Assembly (NCBI GenBank): GCA_021521415.1
Contig: JAIQDT010014641.1
Coordinates: 62,001-126,000, forward strand
Origin: Bidens hawaiensis
Lineage: Eukaryota; Streptophyta; Magnoliopsida; Asterales; Asteraceae
Length of the DNA stretch: 64,000 bases
Direction: 5' to 3'
Below are positions 31,898 to 43,027 of this stretch, piece by piece. Under the pieces are notes generated by a model, which worked only from the letters and a program-made list of their open reading frames with translations, was not told the DNA's origin and made no database searches. Position 1 is the first letter of the stretch, and each line of letters begins with the position of its first letter. The position numbers and the translations under genes were made by a program.

Positions 31898-32409
31898 TCT
31901 TTTAAGCCCATGGACCTAAGTCTCATTCTATCTCTTATTCCATCTTTTAATGTCCAAGCCCACCCTATAAAAGTTTGTTTATCTAAACTAGATAATAACG
32001 CATTATCAAATAAACGAAATTTCTTTTATTAATATCATCGAAAAATTTTTATTATTTTCAGTGGTTTTTTGTGTTGCTACAAATCATTCTCAATTTTGTT
32101 TCCCTTTATAAAATAATTGACCCTTATTTTTAGTAGTAGTGATGTGTTTTATTTTTAATTTTTATATTAATGGATTTGTTTTCTTTTTTAATTAATTTTT
32201 ATTTTAATGTAGTTTTAAAATTTATTTTATTTAATGAAATGTTATTTGTATTATTTTAAATAATAGAAAAAAAATTAATAATGAGGTAATAATTGAAAGG
32301 GTTCCATCCACTACATCCATTTTACCCAAAAAAAACTCTTATGGTGACATAGCGCCACATGACGCAAAACATCCCACAATAAGAGCTTCATCCACTACAC
32401 ATGATCTAA

Positions 32410-32803
32410 CAATTGTCACCACATCAATACTTATAAATATTGTTTTATACGTGGTTAATTAAGAAAATATTTAACGGTCTCTCGTTTTCTCTCCTACTAA
32501 ATGTAATTATCTTCAATTCACACATATAAATGCTCATTTGATTCTCGTTGAACTCGACTTAAAACTAATGGGTTATTTGGTAGCCTCTTAATGGTAATTA
32601 AAAGACTATCTCTAAACGGTTAAGAGGTTGTATTAAGTCTGAATGGTTAAGAGGTAACTACTAAAAGGAAGCTTCTTAACAACTCACATTAACTTTTAAT
32701 GACCAATGGCTAAACTCCACGTCAAAGCATGTTATAAATTGCATACTAACATGGTAAAAACTTTGTAACAAATATTTGTTCTATTCTCCTTAAAACGACA
32801 TAT
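32410..32803. other. Spacer with GGTTAAGAGGT repeats
   Basis: CGGTTAAGAGGT-type motifs recur at 32610-32660 after GGGTTATTTGGTAGCCTCTT; this looks like the end of a small DNA element. No gene seen. Confidence 0.35.
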
Positions 32804-33425
32804 TGTTGGGGATTTCTGCAATCGTATATCTTAGGAAAATCTGAGAGTCGTGAAACACTTTCAGATCAAAACTATTTGTTGGTTCTCAAATGTTTGACAG
32901 GATAAAACTTAGATTGAGTGCAAGAATCAGTATGGAGAATGAGAGAGTTTATTGAACCAGTAATCGTATCATATGATCAAACTACGTTATATTAGGGTTT
33001 GAAATAGCAGTTATCTAATTAATAACTGAAAATACGCTTCTCTATGATATTAAACTTTGTAAAGAAAATTAATTAATTAATTAAATTTCTAATACGTTTT
33101 TAATAAAGAAACATATGTCCAAAATAAAAAATTTTCAAGCTGACCTGGCAGCTCAACCCCAGCCAGGGGCGCTTCCCCTTGGATCATGCCAGGAGCTGCC
33201 GCCCCTCACACCCCGCTACCAGGGGCGCTGCCACCGGACCCCCTCCAAGGGGGCGTTGCCTCCTTAAAACCCCAATGACTTAGGGGTTTCGCCCCTAAGT
33301 ACCAATAGGATTATAAATTATAATAAGATCAAATAAGTGTGCACCCCGCACCCGACTTATTTAGATTCGTATTACAATTAACTTGATCAACAATTTGATT
33401 CTTAATTACAATAAAATCACTAACA
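32804..33425 (-). repeat. Copia 3' LTR
   Basis: 622 bp, near-identical in layout to 37953-38607. It contains the GC-rich hairpin module (33143-33305) also found in the TGTAACATCC LTR family. Confidence 0.9.
33143..33305. repeat. GC-rich hairpin module in copia LTR
   Basis: CAAGCTGACCTGGCAGCT, CCCCAGCCAGGGG, GGAGCTGCCGCCCCTC, CAGGGGCGCTGCCACCGG and CTTAGGGGTTTCGCCCCTAA follow one another. The first four blocks align with the modules at 3391-3500 and 29777-29880, while the last one is copia-specific. Confidence 0.85.
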
Positions 33426-33955
33426 ATCCTCCCCCATTTTGGTGTAATCCCTGATTAACTTAAACAAACTCACACAAACAACAAACTTATGCATAATTGA
33501 AATGTCGTGAGGATTGAATTTCACATTAGTATATTACACATTCCAAATATTCAAATATAGGGGTATCGCTACGATTGAACCCTTTCTATTCATAATGAAT
33601 AATCGAAGATAATATACACACAAGTTCACATACTCAAATATTCTTACATGACATTAATTTTTACTAGCATATGTCCTATCCTTCAATGAACATATCAAAG
33701 CCAAGTCCCAGCTTCTTGAAGCGGCTAAACTTCATGCTCATATAGGTGGTTCTTTTACTCTTGCACCTGCGTATGCAAATTTTCAAAAGAACTATTAAGA
33801 AGTATAACTTCAACCTTCTTAACTTGCAGGTCTAAACACATACCTTGAGATGTTGTAACTGATGTGTTCCAATTTCTAGATGTTAAGCTTTCCGCATTGA
33901 ATTCAGCACCTAATATCAAATTAGATGGGAACTGGGTATCTCAACATGAGAAATT

Positions 33956-35547
33956 TCAGGTGGAATTTAAACCCATCCCTACAGCCAACTTGTGCACAAG
34001 ATCTTTCATTAAATGATCGGCTAAATTATGTTGAGATTTTACATACTCCACTGATATCACACCATTCACGATGAGCTCATGAATCATGTTGTTTCTAACA
34101 CCTATGTGTCTAGACTTCCCATTATCCATTTCACTATAAGCTTTAGCCAAAGTAGCGGTACTATCACACCTGATAGATATGGGTGATATCGGTTTAGGCC
34201 ACAATGGAATCTCATAAATCAAGTTTCTTAGCCATTCAGCTTCTTTACCAGCTGCTGCTAATGCTACAAACTCATATTCTATAGTTGAGTTAGTGATGCA
34301 AGTATGTTTCTTAGATGCCCATGATACAGGACCTCTTCCAAGTAGAAAAGTCCATCCACTTGTAGAAGAATGATCTTCCATATTATTAATCCATCTTGCA
34401 TCTGAATAACCTTCTATAACCGAAGGAAATCCATTATAATTCAAACCATAATCCATGGTTCCTTTCAACTACCTAAGTACTCGATTTATAGCTTGCCAAT
34501 TATTTGAACTTGGATTGCTTGTATATCTACTAAGCTTTCCAATAGCATAAGCTATACCCAGTAGAGTACTTATCATTGCATACATGAGAGATCCTATAGC
34601 TCTTAAATATTCAAGTTGATTTACTGCGTTACCTTTATTAGGTAAGAGCTTATAAGCAAGATCCATAGGAGTACTAACAGGAGAACAATTAAGAAAACTA
34701 AATTTCTTTAATATTTTCTCAATATAGTGAGATTGAGATATCAAAATACCATTGTTCTCACGCTTGATCCTTATACAAAGGATCACTTCAGCCTCCCCCA
34801 TATCTTTCATATCAAAACAAGATGACAAAAATTTCTTTGTTTTATCAACCTGATCTTCGTTTGTACCAAAGATCAACATGTCATCTACGTATAAAAAAAT
34901 TATGACTCCTTTACCAGAAGCATCAAATTTGATGTATATACACTTGTCTGATTGGGTTGAAATAAAACCATTAGACAACACCATATCATCAAATTTTTGA
35001 TGCCATTGTTTTGGTGCTTGCTTTAAACCATAAAGTGATTTAACAAGCTTACACACCTTATGCTCATTATCGGGCATAACAAAACCCTCCGGTTGTTTCA
35101 TATATATATCCTCATCCAATTCACCATTCAAGAATGCAGTTTCACATCCATTTGATGAATCACAAGATTATGTATTGCTGCTAAAGCAATCAACAATCTT
35201 ATTTTAGATATTCTTGCTACAGGAGCATATGTATCAAAGTAGTCAATTCCTTCCTTTTGTCTAAAGGCTTGGATAACCAATTTGGATTTAAATTTATCAA
35301 TAGAACCATCTACTTTCATCTTCTTCTTGAAGATCCATTTACAACCAAGAGGTTTACAACCAAGGAGTAAGTCAGATAATTTCCAAGTGTTATTTTGCAT
35401 AATAAAATCCATCTCATCATTAATTGCTTCTTTCCAGAAAGCAATATCCTGAGATGCCATAGCCTCACTATAGGTTTTAGGATCTTCCTCAATATTAAAA
35501 CAATATTCATATTTCTTTTGAATCTCATTTCTAGATCCTTCAACCAA
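33956..35547 (-). pseudogene. Copia reverse transcriptase and RNase H
   Basis: Three frames joined by a shift (near 35130) and a stop (34469) make up the domain. First: EDPKTYSEAMASQDIAFWKE, NTWKLSD, KWIFKKKMKVDGSIDKFKS and YAPVARISKIR, the N-terminal RT. Second (35131-34469): QPEGFVMPDNEHKVCKLVKS, LYGLKQAPKQWHQKFDD, then FLYVDDMLIFG, the YVDD catalytic box, and GSLMYAMISTLLGIAYAIGK. Third (34468-33956): RNase H with GYSDARWINNMEDHSSTSGW, WASKKHTCITNSTIEYEFVA and SIRCDSTATLAKA. The protein would copy element RNA into DNA. The YVDD box is intact, but the gene is frameshifted. Confidence 0.85.
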
Positions 35548-35553
35548 ATATAG

Positions 35554-36603
35554 TTAAAAATCAGAACCATAGTTCTTAGGCTTTCTAACTGTATTACTTT
35601 TTCTTGTCTTAGTTGAAGTTGATGGAACATCATTTTCATGATTAATTGATTGAGAATTACTTGAACTCGCAATCATGTTCTTTGGTCTGGGTATATATGA
35701 AAACCTGTTCTCATCCCAAATTGCATCCCTTGACTCAATAACAGTGTTTACTGATACGTAGTCATTAGGTTCTATAACATAGAACCTATATGCCTTGGAA
35801 TGCTCAGCATATCCAATAAAAATGCAATCAATACCTCTTTCACCCAAATTTTTCCTTTTGGGTTCAGTAAGCCTTACTACAGCTCTACAACTCCATATTT
35901 TCAAGTAATAAAATTTTGGAGGTTCACCATGCCAAAGTTCATAAGGGGTAATTTTATTCCTTTTATTAGGAATCCTATTTAATAAATAACAAGCTGTCAA
36001 CATAGCTTAACCCCAAAACCCATCACTAAGTCCCGAATAGGATAACATAGAATTTATCATTTCTTTTAATGTTATATTCTTCTACTCGGATACACCATTT
36101 TGTTCTGGTGTATAAGGAGTCGTGGTTTGATGTATAATTCCCACCGATTGAAAATAACATGGATCAAAATATTCACCTCCCATATATGTCCGTAATGTCT
36201 TAATTAAAGCATTTCTATGCAACTCTACCTCGTTTTGTATATTTTAAACTTATCTAAAGATTCATCTTTAGAATGCAAAAGATACACGTAACAAAACCTA
36301 GAAGCATCATCTATAAATGTAACAATATACTTTTTATTTCCTAAAGTTGGAGTTGCATGATAATTACGTAAGTCACTATGTATTAATTCAAGCACCTTTG
36401 TTTCTCTTTTAACAATAGCTTTAAACGGTTTTTCTAGTTATCTTAGTTAACTTGCAAGTATTACATTTTTCACTATTTAAATCAAAAGCCGGAATCAAAC
36501 TCATTTTAGACATATCTTTTAATCTTTTATAATGAACATGTCCTAATCTAGCATGCCACATTTCAAATTCATTTAAAAGAATATTAGAACTAGTTGAAGC
36601 CAT
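35554..36603 (-). pseudogene. Copia integrase
   Basis: Begins with the GAG-pre-integrase block WHARLGHVHYKRLKDM and a CNTC zinc site (36603-36421). The core follows in the same frame with stops: ELIHSDLRNYHATP contains the first catalytic Asp, LRTYMGGEYFDPCYF has Tyr where the second Asp is expected (normally DRGGEY), and PEQNGVSE retains the Glu but is followed by a stop. Then AMLTACYLLNRIPNKRNKIT and CIFIGYAEHSKAYRFYV, the C-terminal copia block. Loss of the second Asp and several stops mean no integrase activity. Confidence 0.8.
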
Positions 36604-37927
36604 GCAACAGATTGATTAACAAACAAAACAACAACATTTAACTTAAACATACCATTACATAGATAACCAAAACCAACAAATGTACCATGTCTTGACAAGA
36701 TATACTTGTCACTTTCATACACTTGCTTATAACCGCAATTATTTAAAACAACACCAGAAAAGAGATTCTTTCGAATCCCGAGAACATATAAAACATTGTC
36801 TAAACACAAACAATTTCCAGAAGTAAAAACTTGCTTGACTTTGCCTAGTCCCTTGATCGGTTCGGTTGCAAGATTCCCCATTTTTAAAATAGATCCTTCT
36901 TCAACGTCTTGAATTTCTTCAAACCATTTAAAATTTTTGAATACATGGCTAGTTGCACCCGATTTAACCCACCAAGCAACATCATTATCCTGCACAAAAC
37001 ATGTTTCAGAAATTAGTGAAACATAATTCTCAACCGAATTAAAATTGTGTATGATATTCTGACCTTGTTGCTTTCCTTGGTCCTTAGACCCACTTGGACC
37101 CACATCATACTTGTTCTTTAGACCATTATTGTTCACTTTTCCAACCCGGCAACCTCTCTTAAAGTGACCCGGTTTGCCACATTTCGAACAGCCCTCTTTT
37201 GCCTTCTTGTTTGGACCTGTGTTGTTGTTTCCTTGAAACTTATGTTTCCCTTTGTACTTGTTCTTACCCTTGGATGTTCCAACATCCTCAACCATGTTAA
37301 CAGATTGACCAGCCTGTTTTTTAACATCATTGACATCAACAGTTTCAAATGTTCTCAAGCTCTCTTCAATTCTAAAGTGACCTCCAAGTTCAACCAAACT
37401 TAATTCACCCTTCATGTGTTATAGATTGTGTTTGAAATCTTCCCATGAAGGGGTTAACTTTTCAATGATTGATGAAACAAATTTGGATTCATCCATGTTC
37501 ATGTTATGTTGGGAAAACTGCCCTAAAATTCGACACAATTCATGGTATTGTTCCACAACAGAGCCAGAGTCAACCATCTTGTAATGGTTAAAATTACTCA
37601 CAAGAAACTTCTTACTCGAAGAATCTTTTTCCATATACTTGGCTTCAAGTATATCCCACAATTCCTTAGCGGTTTCAATGTTTTGGTACAAATAAGATAA
37701 AGTATCACACATACCGTTCAAATTAAGACCAAGGCAGATGTAGTTGTCATTCTCCCATTTTAATGTAGTTGTCATTCTCGCATGGGCGTACTCAACACGT
37801 GCACCACTTTCATGTTAGTCAAAAGGAAGTGCATCTTCTTTTGCCATCTGTGAAAGTCTTGGCCTTCGAATTTCTCCAGTTTGTCAAACTTGCATGTCAT
37901 CTCCTTCAACTATTGTCCATTCGTCAT
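36573..37927 (-). pseudogene. Copia gag and aspartic protease
   Basis: ATG 37927 opens the N-terminal gag with FDKLEKFEGQDFHRWQKK, interrupted by an early stop. From 37775 gag continues with LWDILEAKYMEKDSSSKKFL and VVEQYHELCRILGQFSQHN (UBN2-type copia gag). After a stop at 37419 the same frame resumes with a CCHC knuckle CSKCGKPGHFKRGC (near 37195) and the protease. The protease site reads WWVKSGATSHV: Lys replaces the catalytic Asp of the usual D-SGAT box, so it is inactive. A 16-bp direct repeat (TGTAGTTGTCATTCTC at 37740 and 37766) sits at a gag break. Confidence 0.85.
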
Positions 37928-37952
37928 CTTCACATAGATAGTTTTGATATTT

Positions 37953-38607
37953 TGTTGGGGATTTCTACAATCGTATATCTTAGGAAAATCTGAGAGTCGT
38001 GAAACACTTTCAGATCAAAATTATTTGTTGATTCCCAAATGTTTTGACCGGATAAAACTCAGATTGAGTGCAAGAATCAGTATGGAGAATGAGAGAATTT
38101 ATTGAACCAGTTTTCGTATCATATGATCAAACTACGTTATATTAGGGTTTGAAAAAGCAGGGGATGATAACTGCTTTGCAGTTATCATAACAGTTATCTA
38201 ATTAATAACTGAAAATATGCTCCTTTATGATATTAAACTTTGTAAAGAAAACTAATTAATTAATTAATTTTCTAATACGTTTTTAATAAAGAAACATATG
38301 TCTGAAATAAAAAAATTTTCAAGCTGACCTGGCAGCTCGACCCCAGCGAGAGACGCTTCCCCTTGGACCATGTCAGGTGCCAACGCCCCTCGCACCCCGC
38401 TACCAGGGCGCTGCTCCCGGACCCCCGCCAAGAGGGCGTTGCCACCTTGGAACCCCAATGACTTAGGGGTTTCGCCCCTAAGTACCAATAGGATTATAAA
38501 TTATAAAATATTAAATAAGTATGCATCCCGCACCCGACTTATTTAAATTCGTATTACAATTAACTTGATCAAAAAGTTAATCCTTAATTATACTAAAATC
38601 ACTAACA
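37953..38607 (-). repeat. Copia 5' LTR
   Basis: 655 bp, collinear with 32804-33425 with an extra stretch near 38160-38200. The hairpin module is at 38320-38485. The adjoining primer site (AAAATATCAAAACTA on the minus strand) is a degenerate version of the initiator-Met type. Confidence 0.9.
38320..38485. repeat. GC-rich hairpin module in copia LTR
   Basis: Same blocks as 33143-33305, ending CTTAGGGGTTTCGCCCCTAA. Confidence 0.85.
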
Positions 38608-38814
38608 CGTACGCCATTTTGGCATATTCTCAATCGCCAAAACATTTAAAGTGATGAAATAAAAGCAACCAACCACCACTGATCCCCACCACTACCTAAG
38701 CAAACACAAAAAAGGAATAAAAGTTGTTGATAATCAAATTCAATCATATATTCAAATTTAAAAATGATTAAAATTATTAGCAACGTCAATTTGTCCCTCA
38801 GATATTCTTTCCAA

Positions 38815-38854
<40 letters not shown>

Positions 38855-38925
38855 CTAGGTTAGAGACCAGGTGAAAATTATACAAGAAACACAGATTGGC
38901 CTGAGGTTTCTAGGGTTGGGTATCA
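38608..38925 (+). promoter_or_regulatory. Upstream region of the SPIRAL1-like gene
   Basis: The 318 bp between the copia LTR and the ATG are all that remains of the proximal promoter and 5' UTR in their original position. A long TA run (38819-38853) lies about 75 bp before the ATG and could supply the TATA function. No other clear element. Confidence 0.4.
38819..38853. repeat. (TA)n microsatellite
   Basis: Pure TA run in the SPIRAL1-like gene's promoter or leader. Confidence 0.95.
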
Positions 38926-39576
38926 ATGATGAATAAGATGAGCAGTTCTGGTGGAGGGCCTAGTTCTTTTGGGTACTTGTTTGGTTCTGATCAAGACATA
39001 TTAGTGCAACAACAAAATGATCAATCTAAAGTTCCGTCATCCTCAGTTTGTCAACCGCCTTATGGCACCGACAACAATGAAGAGAAGTCACCGGAAAAAG
39101 CACCAACTCCTCCCAAGAAAGATGACCCCGGCTCTGTTAAGAACTACATATATCATGGAGATGGTGATAAGTCCACAGGTTTTCTAGTGAGTGTAAGTCG
39201 GTCACTTAATATTCATCATCTTTTGGTTACATAAGTAAAAAACATGAATATTTCATACACTCTTTGGATTAAAGTATTTCTTTAAAAAAAATATATTAGT
39301 AGATTCACCTAAGTACTGTCAGGTCTTTTTTTTTAAGATCTTGTAATTCTAGGCATTAGTTCTGCCGCGGGTATTGAATTGTCTAGAAGTAGGATAACTT
39401 TTTAAAAAATGCCAAAAAACTATTTACTGTAATACTAAACCACCTACTAGGATACTAACCTAAACATTTCTTAATTACTTGCTTGTTTACCATGATTATA
39501 GGGTCGGCCATCAACTAGGGTTAAATCAGTTCCTGGTGGAGATTCATCTCTTGGCTACTTGTTTGGAGATAAGTGA
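38926..39576 (+). CDS. SPIRAL1-like microtubule-associated protein
   Basis: Plant SPIRAL1 family proteins are small microtubule-plus-end proteins that control directional cell expansion. Exon 1 (38926-39186, 87 codons) holds the N-terminal signature SSFGYLFGSD (residues 13-22) and a hydrophilic Ser/Pro/Lys middle. It ends at CTA|GTGAGT. The intron is 39187-39501 and ends TTATAG. Exon 2 (39502-39576) encodes GRPSTRVKSVPGG and SSLGYLFGDK before TGA, the family's C-terminal repeat. The product is 111 residues, normal for SPIRAL1-like proteins, and both GYLFG ends are intact. Both exons join in phase 0. ATG 38926 is the first ATG; a second Met follows at once. AATAAA lies at 39623. This is the only apparently functional host gene in the window. 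The exact paralogue cannot be assigned. Confidence 0.9.
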
Positions 39577-39682
39577 CGATCTTTATAATCTCAAACATTA
39601 TATATTACATACGTATGCATGAAATAAAAGAGAGACTTTGTATCCAGTTGGAGCTTATGAATCAAGCTAGCCTCAAATATAT

Positions 39683-39895
39683 ATCCCGTTTTAAGAGTGT
39701 GCTTATGAGTGATAAACAAGGATAAAAGTTTGTAATGAACGCGTGTATTATTGTTAAGTGATTATTCCGTTTGAAGAGTGTGCTTGTTTGTGTTTTACAA
39801 AGATATATATTCTGTTTTAAGAGTGTGCTTACTTGTGTTTAACAAAGATATATATTCCGTTTTAAGAATGTGCTTATTTGTGTTTACCTAGCAAG
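39683..39895. repeat. About 50-bp imperfect tandem repeat
   Basis: TTCCGTTTTAAGAGTGTGCT recurs at about 39687, 39765, 39813 and 39859, with TTGTGTTTAACAAAGATATA between copies, just downstream of the SPIRAL1-like gene. The longer GAACG(C/T)GTGTATTATTGTTAA segment also occurs twice. Confidence 0.8.
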
Positions 39896-40044
39896 GATAA
39901 TAATTTGAAACGAACGTGTGTATTATTGTTAAACAATTATTGTGAAGTCTCCGAGAAATTTTATTTTCAAAGAAGCTAAACTTAATTTAAAAAAAACAAT
40001 ATTATATAACTTCTTAAAGAAAATCTGTAAATAAAAATATACGT

Positions 40045-40260
40045 ATGCTAATGAGCTGGTGGTGAAGTGGTAAGGAAGAAACTTGGTGTTTTATGTGACC
40101 GAGGTTCGATTGTTACACCAATCATTTAGTTTTCGACGACATCAGGTGATGATGGAAGACTAAATGAATATGTGTACTTTTTATAAAGATCATCATCATC
40201 ATTCTCAGTATATCTCACCAATAGCAAAGCTATGGTAAAATTTAAAGTATTCACTTTTTA
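40045..40260 (+). mobile_element. SINE-like element with Pol III boxes
   Basis: TGGTGGTGAAGTGG (40057-40070) resembles an A-box and GGTTCGATTGT (40103-40113) a B-box, about 33 bp apart, as in tRNA-derived SINEs. A (CAT)n-like tail (GATCATCATCATCATTCTC) follows. The body does not fold into a tRNA. No target duplication was identified. Confidence 0.5.
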
Positions 40261-41724
40261 TAAAGATCTATTATATTATTAATCTAACAACACCAATGTG
40301 GAGAACTACAATCTTTACCAAGTGATTTTCGGAACGTTCCCATTGAAATTTCCTTTTTTTAATGGCCGTATTTTATTAAAATCACAGCTGAAACTAGCAA
40401 ATCACTAGTGCCAGCAAATACAAGACCCTATTTCAACACCAACTACATATTGCACATGTTTACAAAGTAAAATTACAGTTTAAGAATGAGAACACACATT
40501 CCCTTTTCAACCCCATCATTTGCCCCCCACCCCATCCACCCACCCACCCCCAACTCGAACACACGTTCTTTACCTATAAGAATGAGAACTGTCTTATATC
40601 TTCTTATATTCGGCTTATTGTGACCCACGTTTTATAGAAAAGAGACTTGTTATGTGTGCTCCACAAACACCAACATGGCATGAGGATGATAAACTACATT
40701 GCTCTTTTTTCCCTCATGTGCTCTTATATTTAAATGCTCCTTTAAGTCCCTTACCTCAAATACATAAATCGGGTGTACATTGCACCATTTACTTAGGAAT
40801 TACCATATGACCAACACCACAAACCAAGATAATAACACATGCTCCACTTACTCGAGCGCTCGTCATTGCATAAAGGGCACTTTCCAAGACCCCCTCATTT
40901 TTAAAATGCATCTGGTATTGATATTCTATCCATTTTTACTTTCCACCCAAAAAATTAACATACCTACCTTCACCGGAACCCATTGCATTTATGGGTGATC
41001 TTGAATTTATAGTTCAATATATTTGTTAGCAAAACTAATTTCTTTCTTTTCTTTTTATTACAGTTAAATTACTTCATTGAAATTGAAATGAGTTATTTTC
41101 TTTTATCATATACAGATTGTACATTTTCCTTTTTGTTGTCCTTTCATTTTTATTATATATTTTACATGCCTAAAAATATGTAAATTACAATGTTCTAACT
41201 TTTGAAAATTTTGTGTTATCTCAAGTTTTTCTAAAGCAATAACATAAAATGATTTCCAAGAAAAAAACAAACAAATTAACAAAAACAGCCTAGGTGTTAG
41301 CAAAAGTTAATACAACTTGCACGTTATAATTAAGAAAACAACATGAAGAACCACACTAATCTATCCCGAACAAGTTATAAATATTAGCCCTATATTTAAT
41401 TAAATTTTAACAACCTCAAAGGAGTGTATGTATCTTTTTAAGGACTAACGTATTATCACAAGTGTGGGGGAAAAAGTAGAACTATGAATAAAAATTAAAG
41501 AGAGATTAACTTAGTTCCTATATATGCATCATTTATATAGTTTACACGTACTAATACGCGTGCTCAAATCCTTTGAGATGAATATTAATATAATGCAACA
41601 AAGATTATTATTATATTATTTTAAAGCTATGCAAGTTATAAATGTGACCATATGAATTGTGAATAATAAATACATATTTCCTATATTAAATGTATTGAGT
41701 TATTGCTCTATCAGGTTAAATAAA
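40261..41724. other. AT-rich spacer without recognised genes
   Basis: Only short unsupported ORFs (40780-40998, 41106-41303). A CCCACCCACCC tract is at 40536-40553. Confidence 0.5.
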
Positions 41725-42215
41725 CTAGGTTGTTATTCGGCGCGTTGTGTCGGGCTGTACTGTGTTAGTAACACCCGAGTATCGTTTTCGTAAGTTGGCG
41801 AGAATTCGGTTGGTATCGACTATATTTTTTAGGGTACCAAAACTAAGCCTAAAAGATAATTCCTCAAAATAACGTACTTAAAACAAATAAAAAAAAATGA
41901 AACACCAAACCACCTTACTTTTTTGTTGCTTGATTTAATATGAAATCTATTTAAAAAAACAAAAAAAAACAAAAAAAAAACAGCCTAAAGAAGGTTTGAA
42001 CTCATGACATGCATGTTGAAACATTACAACATTACCACCACAGTAGTTTCTTTTTTTTTTTTTTGTTATTTTAATTATTTTCAAATGAATAAATACTTAT
42101 AAACGGATTTCAAAATATTTAAAAAAAAACTTAGTGGCTATCACTTATCAGCCACTGATTGAACACTAAAGTTACTATAACATTAGGTTTCTCTTTATAT
42201 ATAGTATAATATGTT
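41725..42215 (-). mobile_element. Helitron-like fragment (3' end at 41725)
   Basis: On the minus strand the block ends with a GC-rich, poorly paired hairpin (near CCCGACACAACGCGCCG), AATAACAAC and CTAG (41728-41725), in the same arrangement as at 44357 and 52934. A B-box-like GAGTTCAAACC (42003-41993, minus) lies inside. The right border is approximate. Confidence 0.35.
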
Positions 42216-43027
42216 TAAACTAGGAGTGTTTATGAAACCGAAATAACTAAATCAAAATAAAAGCTGACGGGTTTGTTTTGTGTTTTCGCAGGAACCAAAC
42301 TTTTGGTTTAGCTTAGGTTTTGTGTGTAACTAAAATCGAACCTAACTTAAAGTTTTTTGTTTTTAATTTATTTTAAAGTTTAAGTAATTTATGATAGTTT
42401 AGTATATATTTTAACCCATGTATTTTAGTCCAAATATATAACAATCAGGTAATTATTAACCAAGTTAAAACTTAGACCTAAATTCATTAATTTTTGTCAA
42501 CTTTTTTTTCAACCTAAAATCAAAAACTATAATTTCAGTTTTCTGTTCTGATTTAACCCAAAACTGATCTGATAACAACCATGCACTCCCTTAATCTAAA
42601 CTAATAAAATATAATGTCTTGCAATGTTTATGAATATAATTTTAAAATATATGTTAATTCAAAATACAAGTTTATGTATATATATGATTGATTTCTTTTG
42701 AGAACCATTTTGAGTTTTATGAACTCAAAAGAACTCAACTAACAATTTTCTTTTTTGAATTATTTTTACACATATGTAATATGTAAGTGTAAGTAACGTA
42801 AAAAATTACAGTATTTTTACACACCGAATCGACTTATTACACACGTGTAACTAACATCTAAACTTGTTTAATCATTAAAAATCTTTATTCTCTCCCTTGA
42901 TTAATTTTTTAATCAAATTTATTCTTAACCACATATTCAATATCCATTTAATTGATTGTGTGATCCATATTGAATTCTTAAAGTGCTTACAACTTATTAA
43001 GTTCTCAAATGATCTTTCTATATATAT
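42216..43027. other. AT-rich spacer without recognised genes
   Basis: Contains GAACTCAAAAGAACTCAA near 42720 and a weakly inverted AAGTTCTCAAATG near 43000, perhaps the ends of a small element. No ORF of note. Confidence 0.3.

Larger units (their letters stand above)
27481..32081 (-). mobile_element. LTR, TGTAACATCC family, split by a second LTR
   Basis: Plus-strand start TGTAAGGCCCCG (27481) is the complement of the family's LTR end (CGGGGCCTTACA). The other end, GTTGCTACA at 32081, gives a diverged LTR start (TGTAGCAACAC on the minus strand). The block is interrupted at 28689/30837 by a plus-strand LTR of the same family. Flanks GACAT and AATCA do not match, so the right border or the duplication has decayed. 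It holds the 10-unit repeat, the hairpin module (30876-30971), the ATTCGTTA array (31005-31345) and a TATA box (31888-31897). Confidence 0.75.
26866..32406. mobile_element. PIF/Harbinger element with two nested LTRs
   Basis: Left terminus GACCAAGTGTAGTGG and complemented right terminus GATCATGTGTAGTGG match at 13 of 15 bases. TAA flanks both (26863-26865 and 32407-32409), the PIF/Harbinger duplication. Without the LTR block at 27481-32081 the element is about 0.94 kb, so it is non-autonomous. It contains an ORF fragment (27190-27480) but no DDE transposase. Confidence 0.65.
32804..38607 (-). mobile_element. Ty1/copia retrotransposon, defective
   Basis: Direct LTRs 32804-33425 and 37953-38607 (plus strand TGTTGGGGATTTCT…ATCACTAACA) enclose a minus-strand internal domain in the copia order gag, protease, integrase, RT, RNase H. 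The polypurine tract (AAAATGGGGGAGGAT, minus strand, 33440-33426) abuts the 3' LTR. Flanks CATAT (32799-32803) and CGTAC (38608-38612) differ by two transitions, both explicable by C-to-T deamination of a CGTAC duplication. Stops, frameshifts and lost catalytic residues make it inactive. Confidence 0.9.

Noticed and set aside
34469..35131. Intact copia RT suggesting an active element
   Set aside because: YVDD is present, but the domain is frameshifted at both ends and the protease and integrase sites are lost.
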